A DNA stretch of 64,000 bases from Caballeronia sp. SBC1 (GCF_011493005.1 NZ_CP049160.1:124001-188000); one strand, 5' to 3'. Positions 46,223-55,594 are shown, counted from the stretch's first letter. The notes: generated by a model not told the origin, from the sequence alone. Numbers and translations are program-made.

Positions 46223-47379
46223 GATACGTTCTGGCAAATGAGAAATTAGTCGTCGCAGGGCGGATCTGGAAGGGTTTTCCGCTGCTGCTCAATACGGGCG
46301 GCCACCCGATCGAACCCGCGCAGTCATTTCTCTGGGACTTGATCGCATCGAATGGCCGAGTGAGCAGCCCGAAGTCGTGGGAATCGTATGGTTGGGCGCT
46401 GTACGACTTCTTTGCCTTTGTTTTTGCTAACGGCCTGGACTGGCAGCAACCCGGCTCGCCCGGCATGCCGAGTGCACTTGAAGCGTATCGCGACTGGTCG
46501 AAGGGCACGGTCGGGCTGGCGAACACGACCATCAACAATCGGCTGCGTGTCGTTGTCCGTTTTTATCAATGGGCGTTGGAGAAGGGGCTCATTGACGGAC
46601 TGCCCTTTGAGCTAGTCTCGATCCAGACATGTCGGCAGCCGGGTTTCCTGGCGCACGTCGATGCCACAAGCGGCAAGGTGAAGTCGCCCAGCATCCTCCT
46701 GAAACAGCAAGTGCAGTCCATCAAAATCCTGACCAAGGAACAGGTCAAGGTTTGCTATGAGGCCCTGCCGAACCTTACTCATCGGCTCATGTTCTCGCTG
46801 ATGCTTCGTACGGGCTTGCGCCAGATTGAATGTCGGACCTGGCCGGAGAAGCCGGGGTACGTATTCGATCCCAGCCGCCGGAAAGATCTCCGCTCGAACC
46901 AAAAAATTCGGCTGAGTCTTGATCCGCGCGACATGGAAATCAAGAACAGCAAACCTCGCAGCATCGATATGCCCTATGAACTGATGGAGGAATTGGACAC
47001 CTACAGTGTTCGCCACCGCCAGATGCGCGAGAGGAATCATCGCAATGGCGGGAAATTTCCCACCCTGTTTCTCACCGAGCACGGCGCGCCTTACACCAAA
47101 GCAGCGTTGACCGCCATCTTCGCGGTGCTTTCCAAGCGAGTGGGATTCCATGTGACTGCACACATGTTGCGACACACCTATGCCACGTTTTTGCTTTGGA
47201 GCCTGCGCAAGAGCACGACCTTCGAAGGAGAGCCGCTCTTGTACGTGCGCGACCGGATGGGTCATTCCGATGTCACTACCACGGCTACCTACCTACATCT
47301 CATTAACTCGCTAGAAGGCCACCTTGTGCTGGCCCATGAGGACGAGATTGATCAGCTGTTTGCAGGAGGGCGGCCGTGA
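46219..47379 (+). CDS. tnpA: Tyrosine recombinase TnpA-like
   Basis: A 386-residue recombinase starting with TTG at 46219, coupled to the preceding stop. The N-terminal core-binding domain is followed by catalytic LMLRTGLRQIECRTW, HMLRHTYATFLLW and HSDVTTTATYLHL. All catalytic R, H, R, H and Y positions look present. Length and place match TnpA of Tn554 (about 360). It is coupled to the next gene (GTGA). Confidence 0.87.
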   Translation: MRYVLANEKLVVAGRIWKGFPLLLNTGGHPIEPAQSFLWDLIASNGRVSSPKSWESYGWALYDFFAFVFANGLDWQQPGSPGMPSALEAYRDWSKGTVGLANTTINNRLRVVVRFYQWALEKGLIDGLPFELVSIQTCRQPGFLAHVDATSGKVKSPSILLKQQVQSIKILTKEQVKVCYEALPNLTHRLMFSLMLRTGLRQIECRTWPEKPGYVFDPSRRKDLRSNQKIRLSLDPRDMEIKNSKPRSIDMPYELMEELDTYSVRHRQMRERNHRNGGKFPTLFLTEHGAPYTKAALTAIFAVLSKRVGFHVTAHMLRHTYATFLLWSLRKSTTFEGEPLLYVRDRMGHSDVTTTATYLHLINSLEGHLVLAHEDEIDQLFAGGRP

Positions 47380-49016
47380 AAACAAGCCGCAAAGGCCACG
47401 CAGCAGATTCTCTCGTGGTATCGATCAATCCCATTAGCGTGGAGAACGGCGGCGCCACCGTCTCGCTGCCAGCCAAAGACAATGCCACGTCACAACGCAC
47501 ACTCGACCTGTCTGTCTACCTTGGCCGCGGCATCGACGCCTGGGTGTGGGCGTGCACCACGCAGTTGCGGGCATTCCTCGCGGGCGGCGGCGCCACCCCG
47601 GCAACGGTGCGTGGCTATTGGTCCCTTGGCCTGGTCCATTTCTTCGACTTCTTGATCACCACGGCGGTGCCATGTCAGCCGGGGACGTTGGAGCGAAAGC
47701 ATATCGCTGCATACATCGCATGGCTTGGGGACCACGCGGACTGGGCCTACACCACGCAGAAAAGCTTTTTTACCAGGACTAAAGCTGTGCTCGTCGGTCT
47801 CCAGCATCGCGACGTGGTGTCACGCCGCACGGAGCTGTTCCCGGCCAATCCATTCCCGCACAGCAATGCGCGACAGAAGGGAGCGACACCACTGTCGACC
47901 GGTGAGCGCACCCGGATGGCCATGGCACTGCGCGACGACATCATTGCCATTCACAAACAACAGTTCGGCGGCACGACCTCGGCGGCGCTGGTTGTGTACC
48001 TGCTGGCAATAGCTGTCCGTACCGGCGCCAACACCACCCCGCTCCTGGAAATGAAGCGGAATTGCCTAAAACCACATCCTTTTATGCCCAACATGATGTT
48101 GCTGGAAACCTTCAAGCGGCGCGGGAATGCAACCCAGCTCAAGAGCCTTCGCTTCTCCAAGGAGGAGGACCGCCCCCTGGCGGTCGCCATGGACGGCGTC
48201 GCCCTCGTGCGGAAGGTGTTGGCGATGACCCAGCCTCTCGCCGATGCTGCGCGCGACGACCTCAAAGATTTCGGCTGGCTGTATATCGGAGAAGGGTTTA
48301 GCGACAAATCGCGCCAGCTCACCAGATTGAGCGGTTGTGCGCTTTGTCTCGGCATCCAGGCCTTGATCGATCGACATCAACTCAAGGCGGACGATGGCGC
48401 GCCCCTACAGATCAATCCATCGCGTCTACGCAAAACCATGGAAGACCGCCTCTGGCAACTCAGTGGCGGAGACCTCATCGTCACTGCTGCGCTGATGGGC
48501 CACACACCACAGGTTGCGGACAATCATTACCTCGCCTGCACGCGCTCGATGCGCGAGGATGCAACCTTCGTCGGGGAGGCGCTGCCGGACATCTACCGCA
48601 ACGGCGAGCACGGCGATGATAGTGGCAAGGAGATCCCCATCGCATCAATCACCACGACACGCGTTGGTGGGTGCAAGGACCCTTATTACGGCGACAAAGC
48701 CCCGTGCGACGGCACTCCCTGTGACGACTTCTTTGCCTGCTTCTCCTGCCGCAGCTATGCCATCGTCGGTGCACCGGACGACCTGCATCGGCTCTTCAGT
48801 TTCTACTGGTTTCTCGAACGGGAGAAAGATCACGCCCGAAGCAGCGACTGGCTCACGCAATTTCATCACACGATGCGCCTGATCGACGCCTTCACTGTGG
48901 ACAATTTTGATACGGCGTTGGTGCAAGCTGCCAAAGAGCGCGCCCGCGTCGATCCACATATCTTCTGGAAATCGTATGTGATCGACCCGAATTTGACGGA
49001 CCTCGAACATGACTAA
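47376..49016 (+). CDS. Second tyrosine recombinase of the Tn554-like element
   Basis: A 546-residue site-specific recombinase starting with GTG. The catalytic part includes LAIAVRTGANTTPLLEMK, NPSRLRKTMEDRLWQL and MGHTPQVADNHYLACT. A C-terminal cysteine-rich segment (CKDPYYGDKAPCDGTPCDDF, FACFSC) suggests a zinc site. Classical Tn554 has no direct counterpart, so this is the extra recombinase in a three-recombinase version. It overlaps the next gene by eight bases. Confidence 0.82.
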   Translation: MKTSRKGHAADSLVVSINPISVENGGATVSLPAKDNATSQRTLDLSVYLGRGIDAWVWACTTQLRAFLAGGGATPATVRGYWSLGLVHFFDFLITTAVPCQPGTLERKHIAAYIAWLGDHADWAYTTQKSFFTRTKAVLVGLQHRDVVSRRTELFPANPFPHSNARQKGATPLSTGERTRMAMALRDDIIAIHKQQFGGTTSAALVVYLLAIAVRTGANTTPLLEMKRNCLKPHPFMPNMMLLETFKRRGNATQLKSLRFSKEEDRPLAVAMDGVALVRKVLAMTQPLADAARDDLKDFGWLYIGEGFSDKSRQLTRLSGCALCLGIQALIDRHQLKADDGAPLQINPSRLRKTMEDRLWQLSGGDLIVTAALMGHTPQVADNHYLACTRSMREDATFVGEALPDIYRNGEHGDDSGKEIPIASITTTRVGGCKDPYYGDKAPCDGTPCDDFFACFSCRSYAIVGAPDDLHRLFSFYWFLEREKDHARSSDWLTQFHHTMRLIDAFTVDNFDTALVQAAKERARVDPHIFWKSYVIDPNLTDLEHD

Positions 49017-50853
49017 AGCCAGCAGGCGCGCAGTCCCCAGACCGTATCTCCAGCGCGCAGCCGTGCGGGCGCTGACCAACGCCTACGGGCTGTTGATTGA
49101 GCAGCCCCTAAGTGTCGCCGGGCTCGATGAGACGACCCGTCGCAATGTCGTCATTTCGGCCGTCATCGATAGCGGACAAGAGCGGGTGCTTTCGCGCTAC
49201 GGCGATTTGGTATGGGAAATGTGGCCCTTCGTGAGTACACCGAATACTCACGACAGCAACAAGCGCCTGAACTGGTCGCGCATCCCTGAACCGTTCCGCG
49301 AGGTGAGCAAGGCGATCGTGTTTCGATACTGGCGGGTGGGAACCGATGGCAGTACTCCGCCCGGCGTGGCGCGGCTGCAGCATTTCCTGGATCATCTCGC
49401 CGCGTTTCTCCGATATTTGGAAACAGTGGGTGTCGCCTCGTTCGCTGACGTCCATCCAATACACATCACCAACTACGTTCAAACCCAGAAGGATGGTGGC
49501 CATGTGAGGGGTACGCTAGCCAATAAATTCTGCGCCCTGGAAAGGCTCTACGCGTTCCGCGACCAGCATCCCGATGGGTTGCGTTTCCATCCATGGCCCA
49601 ATTCGTCCGCCGGCGAGATGGCAGGACGCGTCGGGCAGTCAAGGAAGGACGGCGAAAAGGACAGCAAGACGCCCTTGATTCCCATAGCGGTGGCACAAGC
49701 CCTCTTCATTCATGCAGAAAAAATCCTCAAGAACGCCGACGGCATTTTGGACGAGCGGGATGCGGGCAGACGCTCGGCGTGGCGAGATGCGGAGGTCGCC
49801 GCGATCCGCAATGCCTGCTTCTACCTTCTCGGGGTGCTGACCGGTATGCGAAGCTCTGAACTATCTGGCATCGAAGTTGGTGCCGGGCGCACCGAGATCA
49901 GGAATGGCTATACCTTTCACTGGATCAAGTCGTTCGAACACAAGACGAAGAAAGGTGCCGTCGAATTTCTGATGCCGAGCATGGGCCACGAAATCCTGCG
50001 CGTGCTCGAACGCTGGTCCGAACCGCATCGAATAAGGCTGGCCGAACGGTTGCAGGAGTGGGAAGCGAATCAAGGGCAAAGGACGCACCGGCGCCTGCAA
50101 CAGATCGCCGTCGCCCGCGCCAATCTCGGCAAGCTGTTTCTTGGAAAGAGTTGTCGCGGCATCGTGCCGGTGTCCGGCACCGGGTGGGGCGATGCGCTTC
50201 GAAAGTTTGCTGACGACGCTGGGATGAACTGGGCTCTGGCGCCGCACCAGATGCGGCGGCTATATGCCTATTCCTTCGCGCGGCATCGGCTAGGTGGCCT
50301 ATTGTTCCTCAAGGAGCAGTTCAAGCACTCATCAATCAACATGACCCAGCTATACGCTGCCAACCCACGCCAGGACGCCGCCCTCTACGACGAAATTCTG
50401 GAGGAAACGCGGCAGCACAAGATTCGGACCATCGCCGGATGGTTGGAGGGCGAGGAACTGTTGGCCGGAGGGGCTGGCAAGAAAATCATGGCCTTGCGCG
50501 CGCAAGACTTTCCGGACCGGAAGGCGATGATCGAGGAAACATCCGACCGTATCACCATTCGCAGCACGAGTCATGCGTGGTGCCTGGCCCAGGATGCAGG
50601 CTGCGGCGGCTCCGGCATCTACGAGAAGGGGCGTTGCGGAACTTGCCGCAACGGAATCATTGATGGCCATTTCAAGCCCTTCTGGCAGGAGACCTACCGG
50701 CACCAAAGGGAACTGCTCGAAGAGGCCAAGAAGTTCGGCCCTGGCGACGTTAAGCGGGTCCAGCGAGATCTTGAAGAAGCGGCACGGGTGCTCAACGACT
50801 TGGGCGTTGGACTACCGGGGGAAGAGCCGAATGGCAGCGAAGCGAACGCCTAG
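49009..50853 (+). CDS. tnpB: Third tyrosine recombinase, TnpB-like
   Basis: A 614-residue recombinase close in size to Tn554 TnpB (630). Catalytic segments are LTGMRSSELSGIEVG, PHQMRRLYAYSFARH and FKHSSINMTQLYAANP. The C-terminal tail holds a cysteine cluster (CGGSG, then GRCGTCRNGI). It overlaps tnpC by 23 bases. The frame is intact. Confidence 0.85.
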   Translation: MTKASRRAVPRPYLQRAAVRALTNAYGLLIEQPLSVAGLDETTRRNVVISAVIDSGQERVLSRYGDLVWEMWPFVSTPNTHDSNKRLNWSRIPEPFREVSKAIVFRYWRVGTDGSTPPGVARLQHFLDHLAAFLRYLETVGVASFADVHPIHITNYVQTQKDGGHVRGTLANKFCALERLYAFRDQHPDGLRFHPWPNSSAGEMAGRVGQSRKDGEKDSKTPLIPIAVAQALFIHAEKILKNADGILDERDAGRRSAWRDAEVAAIRNACFYLLGVLTGMRSSELSGIEVGAGRTEIRNGYTFHWIKSFEHKTKKGAVEFLMPSMGHEILRVLERWSEPHRIRLAERLQEWEANQGQRTHRRLQQIAVARANLGKLFLGKSCRGIVPVSGTGWGDALRKFADDAGMNWALAPHQMRRLYAYSFARHRLGGLLFLKEQFKHSSINMTQLYAANPRQDAALYDEILEETRQHKIRTIAGWLEGEELLAGGAGKKIMALRAQDFPDRKAMIEETSDRITIRSTSHAWCLAQDAGCGGSGIYEKGRCGTCRNGIIDGHFKPFWQETYRHQRELLEEAKKFGPGDVKRVQRDLEEAARVLNDLGVGLPGEEPNGSEANA

Positions 50854-51360
50854 CGCCGCAGCCGCGCCCGATGCGGTCAAACCGCCCCGCCGGCATGATC
50901 GCGAGCGAACGCTGACCGAGTTGCAACTGGCCTTGAGCCGTCTGCAACGCGCCAGCAAGAAAGTGTCGATTTCGGCGGTCGCCAAAGAAGCCAAAGTGAC
51001 CCCAGCCCTGATCCATAACACCTATCCTGACTTCGCCGAACAGGTCCGCGTCCTGATCAATAAATCGACACGGGCACAGCGCGACAACAAGCACCAGGAA
51101 TTGCAGTTACAACGTGCGACTACCACCTGTCATCGGCGTTCTGAAAGTCGTCAAAAATTGACGGCGTGAAAGTGTTTTTTCTTCCTGCATTTTCTTGCCC
51201 AAATTCATCTCTCTAGAACCTGGCTTTTCTTCGGTTCTTCGTCGCTTCTTCGTCGGTCTTTTCCTTGGCTGTGCTGATGACCCTGCCTGTTCTTCGCGCG
51301 CGCTGCGTGGGCTTAGCTCGCGCAGCGGCGCATGATCTGGCCCCAGGGAGGGGCCGGTCC

Positions 51361-51861
51361 ATGACACGCCAAAGACAGCGTAAGTGCCTGGGTTGCGGGA
51401 CGTTGTTCCGGCCGGATCCGCGCAATGTGCGGCACCAGCGGTATTGCTGCCAAGCCGCGTGCCGTCAGGCGAGCAAGGCGGCCAGTCAACGCCGGTGGCT
51501 TTCCCTACCTGAGAACCAGGACTACTTCCGCGGCGCGGAGAACGTCGTGCGAGTACAGCGCTGGCGTGGCGAGCATCCGGGGTACTGGCGGCATCCAGGC
51601 TCACCAGCGGCCGGTGCGTTACAAGATGACTGCCGCACGCAAGCCATTGAAATAAAAGAGGAATCCGCATTCTTAGTGGGCGAGGCGTTACAAGAGGCCT
51701 TATCGGCGCAACCGGCCGTGCTGATTGGGCTGATCGCCCATTTAACCGACAGTGCGTTACAAGAGGACATCGCGCGCAGCACCCGGCGACTGCTACAACT
51801 GGGAAAGGACATCTTGAGCGGGGGGCGCGAGCATGCCGATCAAGCGAGTCATCTGCCCTGA
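51361..51861 (+). CDS. Cysteine-rich zinc-finger protein of the second IS21-like element
   Basis: A 166-residue protein opening MTRQRQRKCLGCGTLFRPDP with CLGC and then CCQAACRQASK, a compact zinc finger like those of IS-associated helper proteins. The C-terminal half is helical (LIGLIAHLTDSALQEDIARS). It is the first gene of the element and overlaps the next gene by 29 bases. It parallels the cysteine-rich protein at 2148-2588. The role is unknown. Confidence 0.68.
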   Translation: MTRQRQRKCLGCGTLFRPDPRNVRHQRYCCQAACRQASKAASQRRWLSLPENQDYFRGAENVVRVQRWRGEHPGYWRHPGSPAAGALQDDCRTQAIEIKEESAFLVGEALQEALSAQPAVLIGLIAHLTDSALQEDIARSTRRLLQLGKDILSGGREHADQASHLP

Positions 51862-52231
51862 GCGGATGCGGCAGATTCCGGCGCACTTCAGCTGGGTCGA
51901 TCACCGGCTGGTGCGCGAGCGGTATATCGAGCGCTGTGACGCGTGTGCCGCCGCGCTGTACCTGTTTCTGGTCACTGTCGCCGATGCCCAGGGCCTGAGC
52001 TATTACGCGGACACGTCGCTGGTGCATCGCCTGTCGATGGCGCCGGCGCGTCTGGAGATGGCCCGCAACGATCTGATCCGTATTGGCTTGATCGCCTGGC
52101 AAAGGCCGCTGTATCAGGTGCTGGCGCTGGATGCGCCGCCTCCTGAGTCGGCAGCGTCCCCGCGTGGCCACCCGGATGTGGCCACGCAGCTCGAGCGGCT
52201 GCACGCGGCGCTGGGCAAGCGCCATGCTTGA
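51833..52231 (+). CDS. Helix-turn-helix-like accessory protein of the second IS21-like element
   Basis: A 132-residue protein with a winged-helix look: AALYLFLVTVADAQGLSYY, then LSMAPARLEMARNDLIRIGL. This resembles replication-initiator or DnaD-like winged helices. It overlaps istA by eight bases. No catalytic motif seen. It may help bind DNA ends or target. Confidence 0.62.
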   Translation: MPIKRVICPERMRQIPAHFSWVDHRLVRERYIERCDACAAALYLFLVTVADAQGLSYYADTSLVHRLSMAPARLEMARNDLIRIGLIAWQRPLYQVLALDAPPPESAASPRGHPDVATQLERLHAALGKRHA

Positions 52232-53711
52232 CTATGAGGCGTACTGCAAGATCCGCGATTGCCATGATCGGCAGCACCTGACGATTACGCAAACGGCGCG
52301 CGCGCTCGGGCTGCATCCGCAAACCGTGACGAAATGGCTCAAGGCCGGTCAGTACCGGCCCCGCCAATCGCCCCCACGCGCCAGCCGACTTGATCCGTTC
52401 AAGGCGCAGGTGGTGCGTTGGCTTGACGGGCATCCGTACAGCGCGCAGCAGATCTTCCAGCGCTTGCGCGAAGTTGGCTTTGACGGTGGCTACACGATCG
52501 TGCGCGACTATGTGCACAAGGTTCGTCCGCCGCGGCGCCAGGCGTTCCTCAAGCTCGCCTTCGCCCCCGGCGAGTGCGCGCAAATCGACTGGGGCGAATA
52601 CGGCTCGATTGGCGTCGGCTCGACTCGGCGGCGACTGTCGTTCTTCGTCATGGTGTTGTGCTACAGCCGCCTGATGTATGTGGAATTCACCGTGTCGCAG
52701 ACGATGGAGCACTTCCTTGCGTGCCATGAGCACGCGTTCGCAGCCATCCATGGTTGCCCGAGGAAGGTGATGGTGGACAATCTGAAGTCCGCCGTGCTGC
52801 AACGCCTGGCGGGCGAGGCGCCAGTGTTCAATCCGCGCTACCTCGATGCGGCGCGGCACTGGGGTTTCGACATCGTTGCCTGCAACGTCGGCAAGGGCAA
52901 CGAGAAAGGCCGGGTGGAAAACGGTGTTGGTTACGTCAAAAAAAATCTCCTCAACGGGCTCGAGCTATCCGAGTTCAGCGCGATCAACCCTGCGGCCCGA
53001 CTCTGGCTCGACACCATCGCCAATGTGCGCATACACGGTGAGACGCATCAGCGACCCGCCGATCTGTTCGCCGCCGAACAAGCCCATCTGAAACCGCTCA
53101 ATCCATTACCCTACGACGTTGCACGCATCGTGACGGTACGTGCGTCCAAGCAGTTTCGCGTGGCGTTGGACACCAACCATTATTCCGTGCCGGCACAGTA
53201 CGCAAGCGAGCGCGTGACGCTCAAAGCCTATCCCGAGCGGGTCTGCATTTACCACGACAACTTGCTGATCGCCCGACATGCCCGCAGCTACGATCGCCGC
53301 CAGGACATCGAGGACCCCGAGCATCCGAAGGCACTCCTCGCACAACGCCGCAATGCTCGCGAACAGCGGTTGATGCTGCGCTTCCTGAGTCTGGGCCCTC
53401 ACGCTCAGGCCTATTACGAAGGGCTCGAGCAACGGCGTGCCAATGCGCGGCAGCACATGCGCAAGATCGTCGCGCTGAGCGAGATCTACGGCATCGAGGC
53501 CCTCGCGCGCGCCTTGCAGGATGGGCTCTCGTTCCACGCCTTCAGTTGCGAGTACATCGCCAACATCCTCGAGATGAAAGCACGCGATTTGCCTGAACCC
53601 GGCGCGCTGCACCTGATCCGCCATCAGGATTTGCTGGACATCGAACTCGCGCAACCGGATCTCTCACGCTACGGACCGGAGCAGCCCCATGACGACGAAA
53701 GCTCAACGTAA
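52224..53711 (+). CDS. istA: IS21-like transposase IstA (second element)
   Basis: A 495-residue DDE transposase. The helix-turn-helix is LTITQTARALGLHPQTVTKW. The core shows CAQIDWGEYG, VMVDNLKSAVL and GNEKGRVENGVGYV. A Mu-type C-terminal part follows (FRVALDTNHYSVPAQYASER). It begins at ATG 52224 inside the preceding gene and overlaps istB by 23 bases. The frame is intact. Confidence 0.93.
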   Translation: MLDYEAYCKIRDCHDRQHLTITQTARALGLHPQTVTKWLKAGQYRPRQSPPRASRLDPFKAQVVRWLDGHPYSAQQIFQRLREVGFDGGYTIVRDYVHKVRPPRRQAFLKLAFAPGECAQIDWGEYGSIGVGSTRRRLSFFVMVLCYSRLMYVEFTVSQTMEHFLACHEHAFAAIHGCPRKVMVDNLKSAVLQRLAGEAPVFNPRYLDAARHWGFDIVACNVGKGNEKGRVENGVGYVKKNLLNGLELSEFSAINPAARLWLDTIANVRIHGETHQRPADLFAAEQAHLKPLNPLPYDVARIVTVRASKQFRVALDTNHYSVPAQYASERVTLKAYPERVCIYHDNLLIARHARSYDRRQDIEDPEHPKALLAQRRNAREQRLMLRFLSLGPHAQAYYEGLEQRRANARQHMRKIVALSEIYGIEALARALQDGLSFHAFSCEYIANILEMKARDLPEPGALHLIRHQDLLDIELAQPDLSRYGPEQPHDDESST

Positions 53712-54489
53712 CACCACAATCGCGCACCCGAGCGAACTCGCCATCGATCCGTTGCGCACGCAGCTCACGGGACTACATCTGGGCTACGTGCTGCAACATT
53801 ACGAGGCGTTGGCCACCGAGGCGGCGGCGCAGCACTGGTCGCATGTCGACTATTTAGCGAACCTGATCGAAGGTGAAGCGCATCAACGCGAGGATCGCAG
53901 TATTGCTCGGCGGGTCGCGCTCGCCCGTTTCCCGGTGCTCAAGACGCTCGATCAATTCGAATGGAATTGGCCCAGCAAGATCAATCGGCTGCAGATCCAG
54001 AATCTGTTTCGCCTGAACTTCATCGAAGAGCGAGCCAACGTGATCTTCCTCGGTGGCGTCGGGCTCGGCAAGAGCCATTTGAGTATCGCGCTCGGACATA
54101 CCGCCTGTCTGCGCGGCTACTCTGTACTCTTCGCCACCGCGGTCGATATCATCAACTCGGTGAACGCCGCATACGCGCATGGCGGGCTCAAGCGTGAACT
54201 GCGCCGCTACGTCAAACCGCGCGTGCTCATCGTCGATGAGCTGGGATATTTACCCATCGATAAACAGGGTGCCGACGCGCTGTTCCAGATCATCAGTCAG
54301 CGGTACGAGCATGGCGCAACAATCCTCAGTTCAAATCGAGCGTTTAAGCACTGGGCCGAGATCTTCAACCACGACAGCACGCTGACCTCCGCGTTGCTCG
54401 ATCGCGTCCTCCATCATGCCGAGACCGTCGTCATCGAAGGCAAAAGCTATCGCATGAAAGACCAGAGTGATCCTGAACCCACCACTTGA
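53689..54489 (+). CDS. istB: IS21-like helper ATPase IstB (second element)
   Basis: A 266-residue AAA+ ATPase: Walker A GGVGLGKSHLSIALG, Walker B VLIVDELGYLPID, and ILSSNRAFKHW. It ends 62 bases before the right border of the element. It partners the upstream IstA for target joining. Confidence 0.93.
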   Translation: MTTKAQRNTTIAHPSELAIDPLRTQLTGLHLGYVLQHYEALATEAAAQHWSHVDYLANLIEGEAHQREDRSIARRVALARFPVLKTLDQFEWNWPSKINRLQIQNLFRLNFIEERANVIFLGGVGLGKSHLSIALGHTACLRGYSVLFATAVDIINSVNAAYAHGGLKRELRRYVKPRVLIVDELGYLPIDKQGADALFQIISQRYEHGATILSSNRAFKHWAEIFNHDSTLTSALLDRVLHHAETVVIEGKSYRMKDQSDPEPTT

Positions 54490-54979
54490 TCATCTCGCCA
54501 TGGTGAGTTTCAAACCGTCCGTTTTACTTGAAATTGACGCCGCCGCTGACACCACCCGGCTCTACAAGGTTATCGCCGATCAAACTAAGGAAATTGTTGA
54601 CCTGGCATCGGTCAATGAAGCGCTGAGAACGGAAATCCGGGTACTCAAAGGCATCGTCGAGGGCAAGGTGCTGACTGCTCCGTTCGGGCGGAAGAACGAG
54701 TAAAGGTCGTCGTGAGCAGGGTTCAAAAGTGCGCGAAAATTGTTAGTCGAAAATTATCCTGCGCATTCACTCACTCACGCGCAACTAACTGTTAGTACGA
54801 ATCTGATCCGATGGAATCATTCGCACGCGCTGTCGAGATTGTGCTTAAGGATAGCGAACTTAGAGATGCTCGGGGGTACGGTCCAGAAACCGTGCTGTGG
54901 CAGCACGCGGTCAGGCACTGCGGTTATGTCCAGTCACGCCATGCTACCGGACGCGTGCTCGCTTCAGCGGCGTAGAGCA

Positions 54980-55594
54980 ATGACCCTGACGGAACCCCGA
55001 TTTCCTATCCTGACGCTGGAAGAAGGCAGTTTGACGCCATCGCTGGGATATCTGTTCGACAGGAAGTGGCTTTACCCGTATGAGTCGCTGATTTCGATCC
55101 TGTGGAAATTCGAGAAAGCCAATGCGCTATCGGGAAACGTCGTAGCGCGGCTGTTGGGCCCGGACGTCGACCCCTATGAAGGGCTCGTGCCGCGTCTGGG
55201 TGTCATCGATATTGATCGGCTGCGTGCGAACCTGCAGGTATCCAGGAGGTCTCTGCGAACGGCATTGATACAGGATGAGGTTCGACCGCGATGGAGCACG
55301 TCGTTCCGCTACTGTCGACTGTGTCTTGGTTATGGCTACCAAAGCATCCTCCATCAGTTCGAGAGTCTGAATGTTTGCCCCGCACATCACTGTGCTGTGG
55401 AGTCGGCATGTCGCCGCTGCGGCCACGAGATACCGTATCGAATTAACGTCCAACTTCTTGAGGCGCAATATCGCTGCGCCAACTGTCTTGCATCGTACCC
55501 GAATGTTTACTGGACGCCTTCCCGAGCGCGACCGATGAAGCCAGGACACTGCAAGGCGTTTACGCGTCGGTACATGGATCGCCGGCGAGGGTGA
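54980..55594 (+). CDS. tniQ: TniQ/TnsD-like target-selection protein
   Basis: A 204-residue TniQ-family protein starting MTLTEPRFPILTL four bases after the tnsC stop. The N-terminal TniQ domain holds LTPSLGYLFDRKWLYPYESL; two zinc-finger pairs follow: CRLCLGYGYQS, CPAHH, CRRCGHEIPY and CANC. It is shorter than most TniQ proteins (300 or more), so it may be a minimal form or lack its C-terminus. It should choose the target site with TnsC. It lies just inside the right-end repeats. Confidence 0.82.
   Translation: MTLTEPRFPILTLEEGSLTPSLGYLFDRKWLYPYESLISILWKFEKANALSGNVVARLLGPDVDPYEGLVPRLGVIDIDRLRANLQVSRRSLRTALIQDEVRPRWSTSFRYCRLCLGYGYQSILHQFESLNVCPAHHCAVESACRRCGHEIPYRINVQLLEAQYRCANCLASYPNVYWTPSRARPMKPGHCKAFTRRYMDRRRG

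Larger units (their letters stand above)
51128..54551 (+). mobile_element. IS21-like element with two accessory genes
   Basis: A complete 3424-bp element. The left end reads TGTCATCGGCG; the right end read inward is TGTCAGCGGCG, and both are followed by GTCAA and AATTGACG-like blocks. CCACC is duplicated at 51123-51127 and 54552-54556. It carries a cysteine-rich gene, a 132-residue gene, istA and istB. It is only distantly related to the element at 1776-5135. Confidence 0.9.
50831..54703 (+). pseudogene. tnpC: tnpC (DUF6262-like) split by IS21-like element
   Basis: The first part (50831-51127) gives 99 residues with KVSISAVAKEAKVTPALIHN, a helix-turn-helix, and a basic helix. The second (54557-54703) continues RLYKVIADQTKEIVDLASVN and ends at 54703 after FGRKNE, a coiled-coil tail typical of TnpC. 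Removing the IS21-like element and one CCACC copy restores an open 147-residue frame. TnpC helps orient or stimulate Tn554 integration. Currently broken. Confidence 0.85.
45770..54807 (+). mobile_element. Tn554-like element with three tyrosine recombinases
   Basis: The element begins ATCAGGATAG and ends CGAATCTGAT, so its tips mirror each other over five bases (ATCAG/CTGAT). It is flanked by exact CCGATG copies at 45764-45769 and 54808-54813. Tn554 is known to insert at GATGTA-like cores, and here GATG is kept. It holds a CHC2-like gene, tnpA, a second and a third recombinase gene, and tnpC, all overlapping. An IS21-like element sits in tnpC. It interrupts tnsC. Confidence 0.85.
44951..54975 (+). 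pseudogene. tnsC: tnsC/tniB-like AAA+ regulator split by Tn554-like element
   Basis: The first part (44951-45769) encodes 273 residues with Walker A GPSRIGKT (51-58) and Walker B VLLFCDEAQ. It breaks right after LPGQLEIPM. The second part (54814-54975) begins ESFARAVEIVLKDSELRD and ends with ATGRVLASAA. Joining at the CCGATG copies gives one open frame of 326 residues, the expected TnsC length. As it stands, the left piece runs on for 14 codons of element sequence. GGGAGG precedes ATG 44951. TnsC should link target selection by TniQ to TnsAB. Confidence 0.85.
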
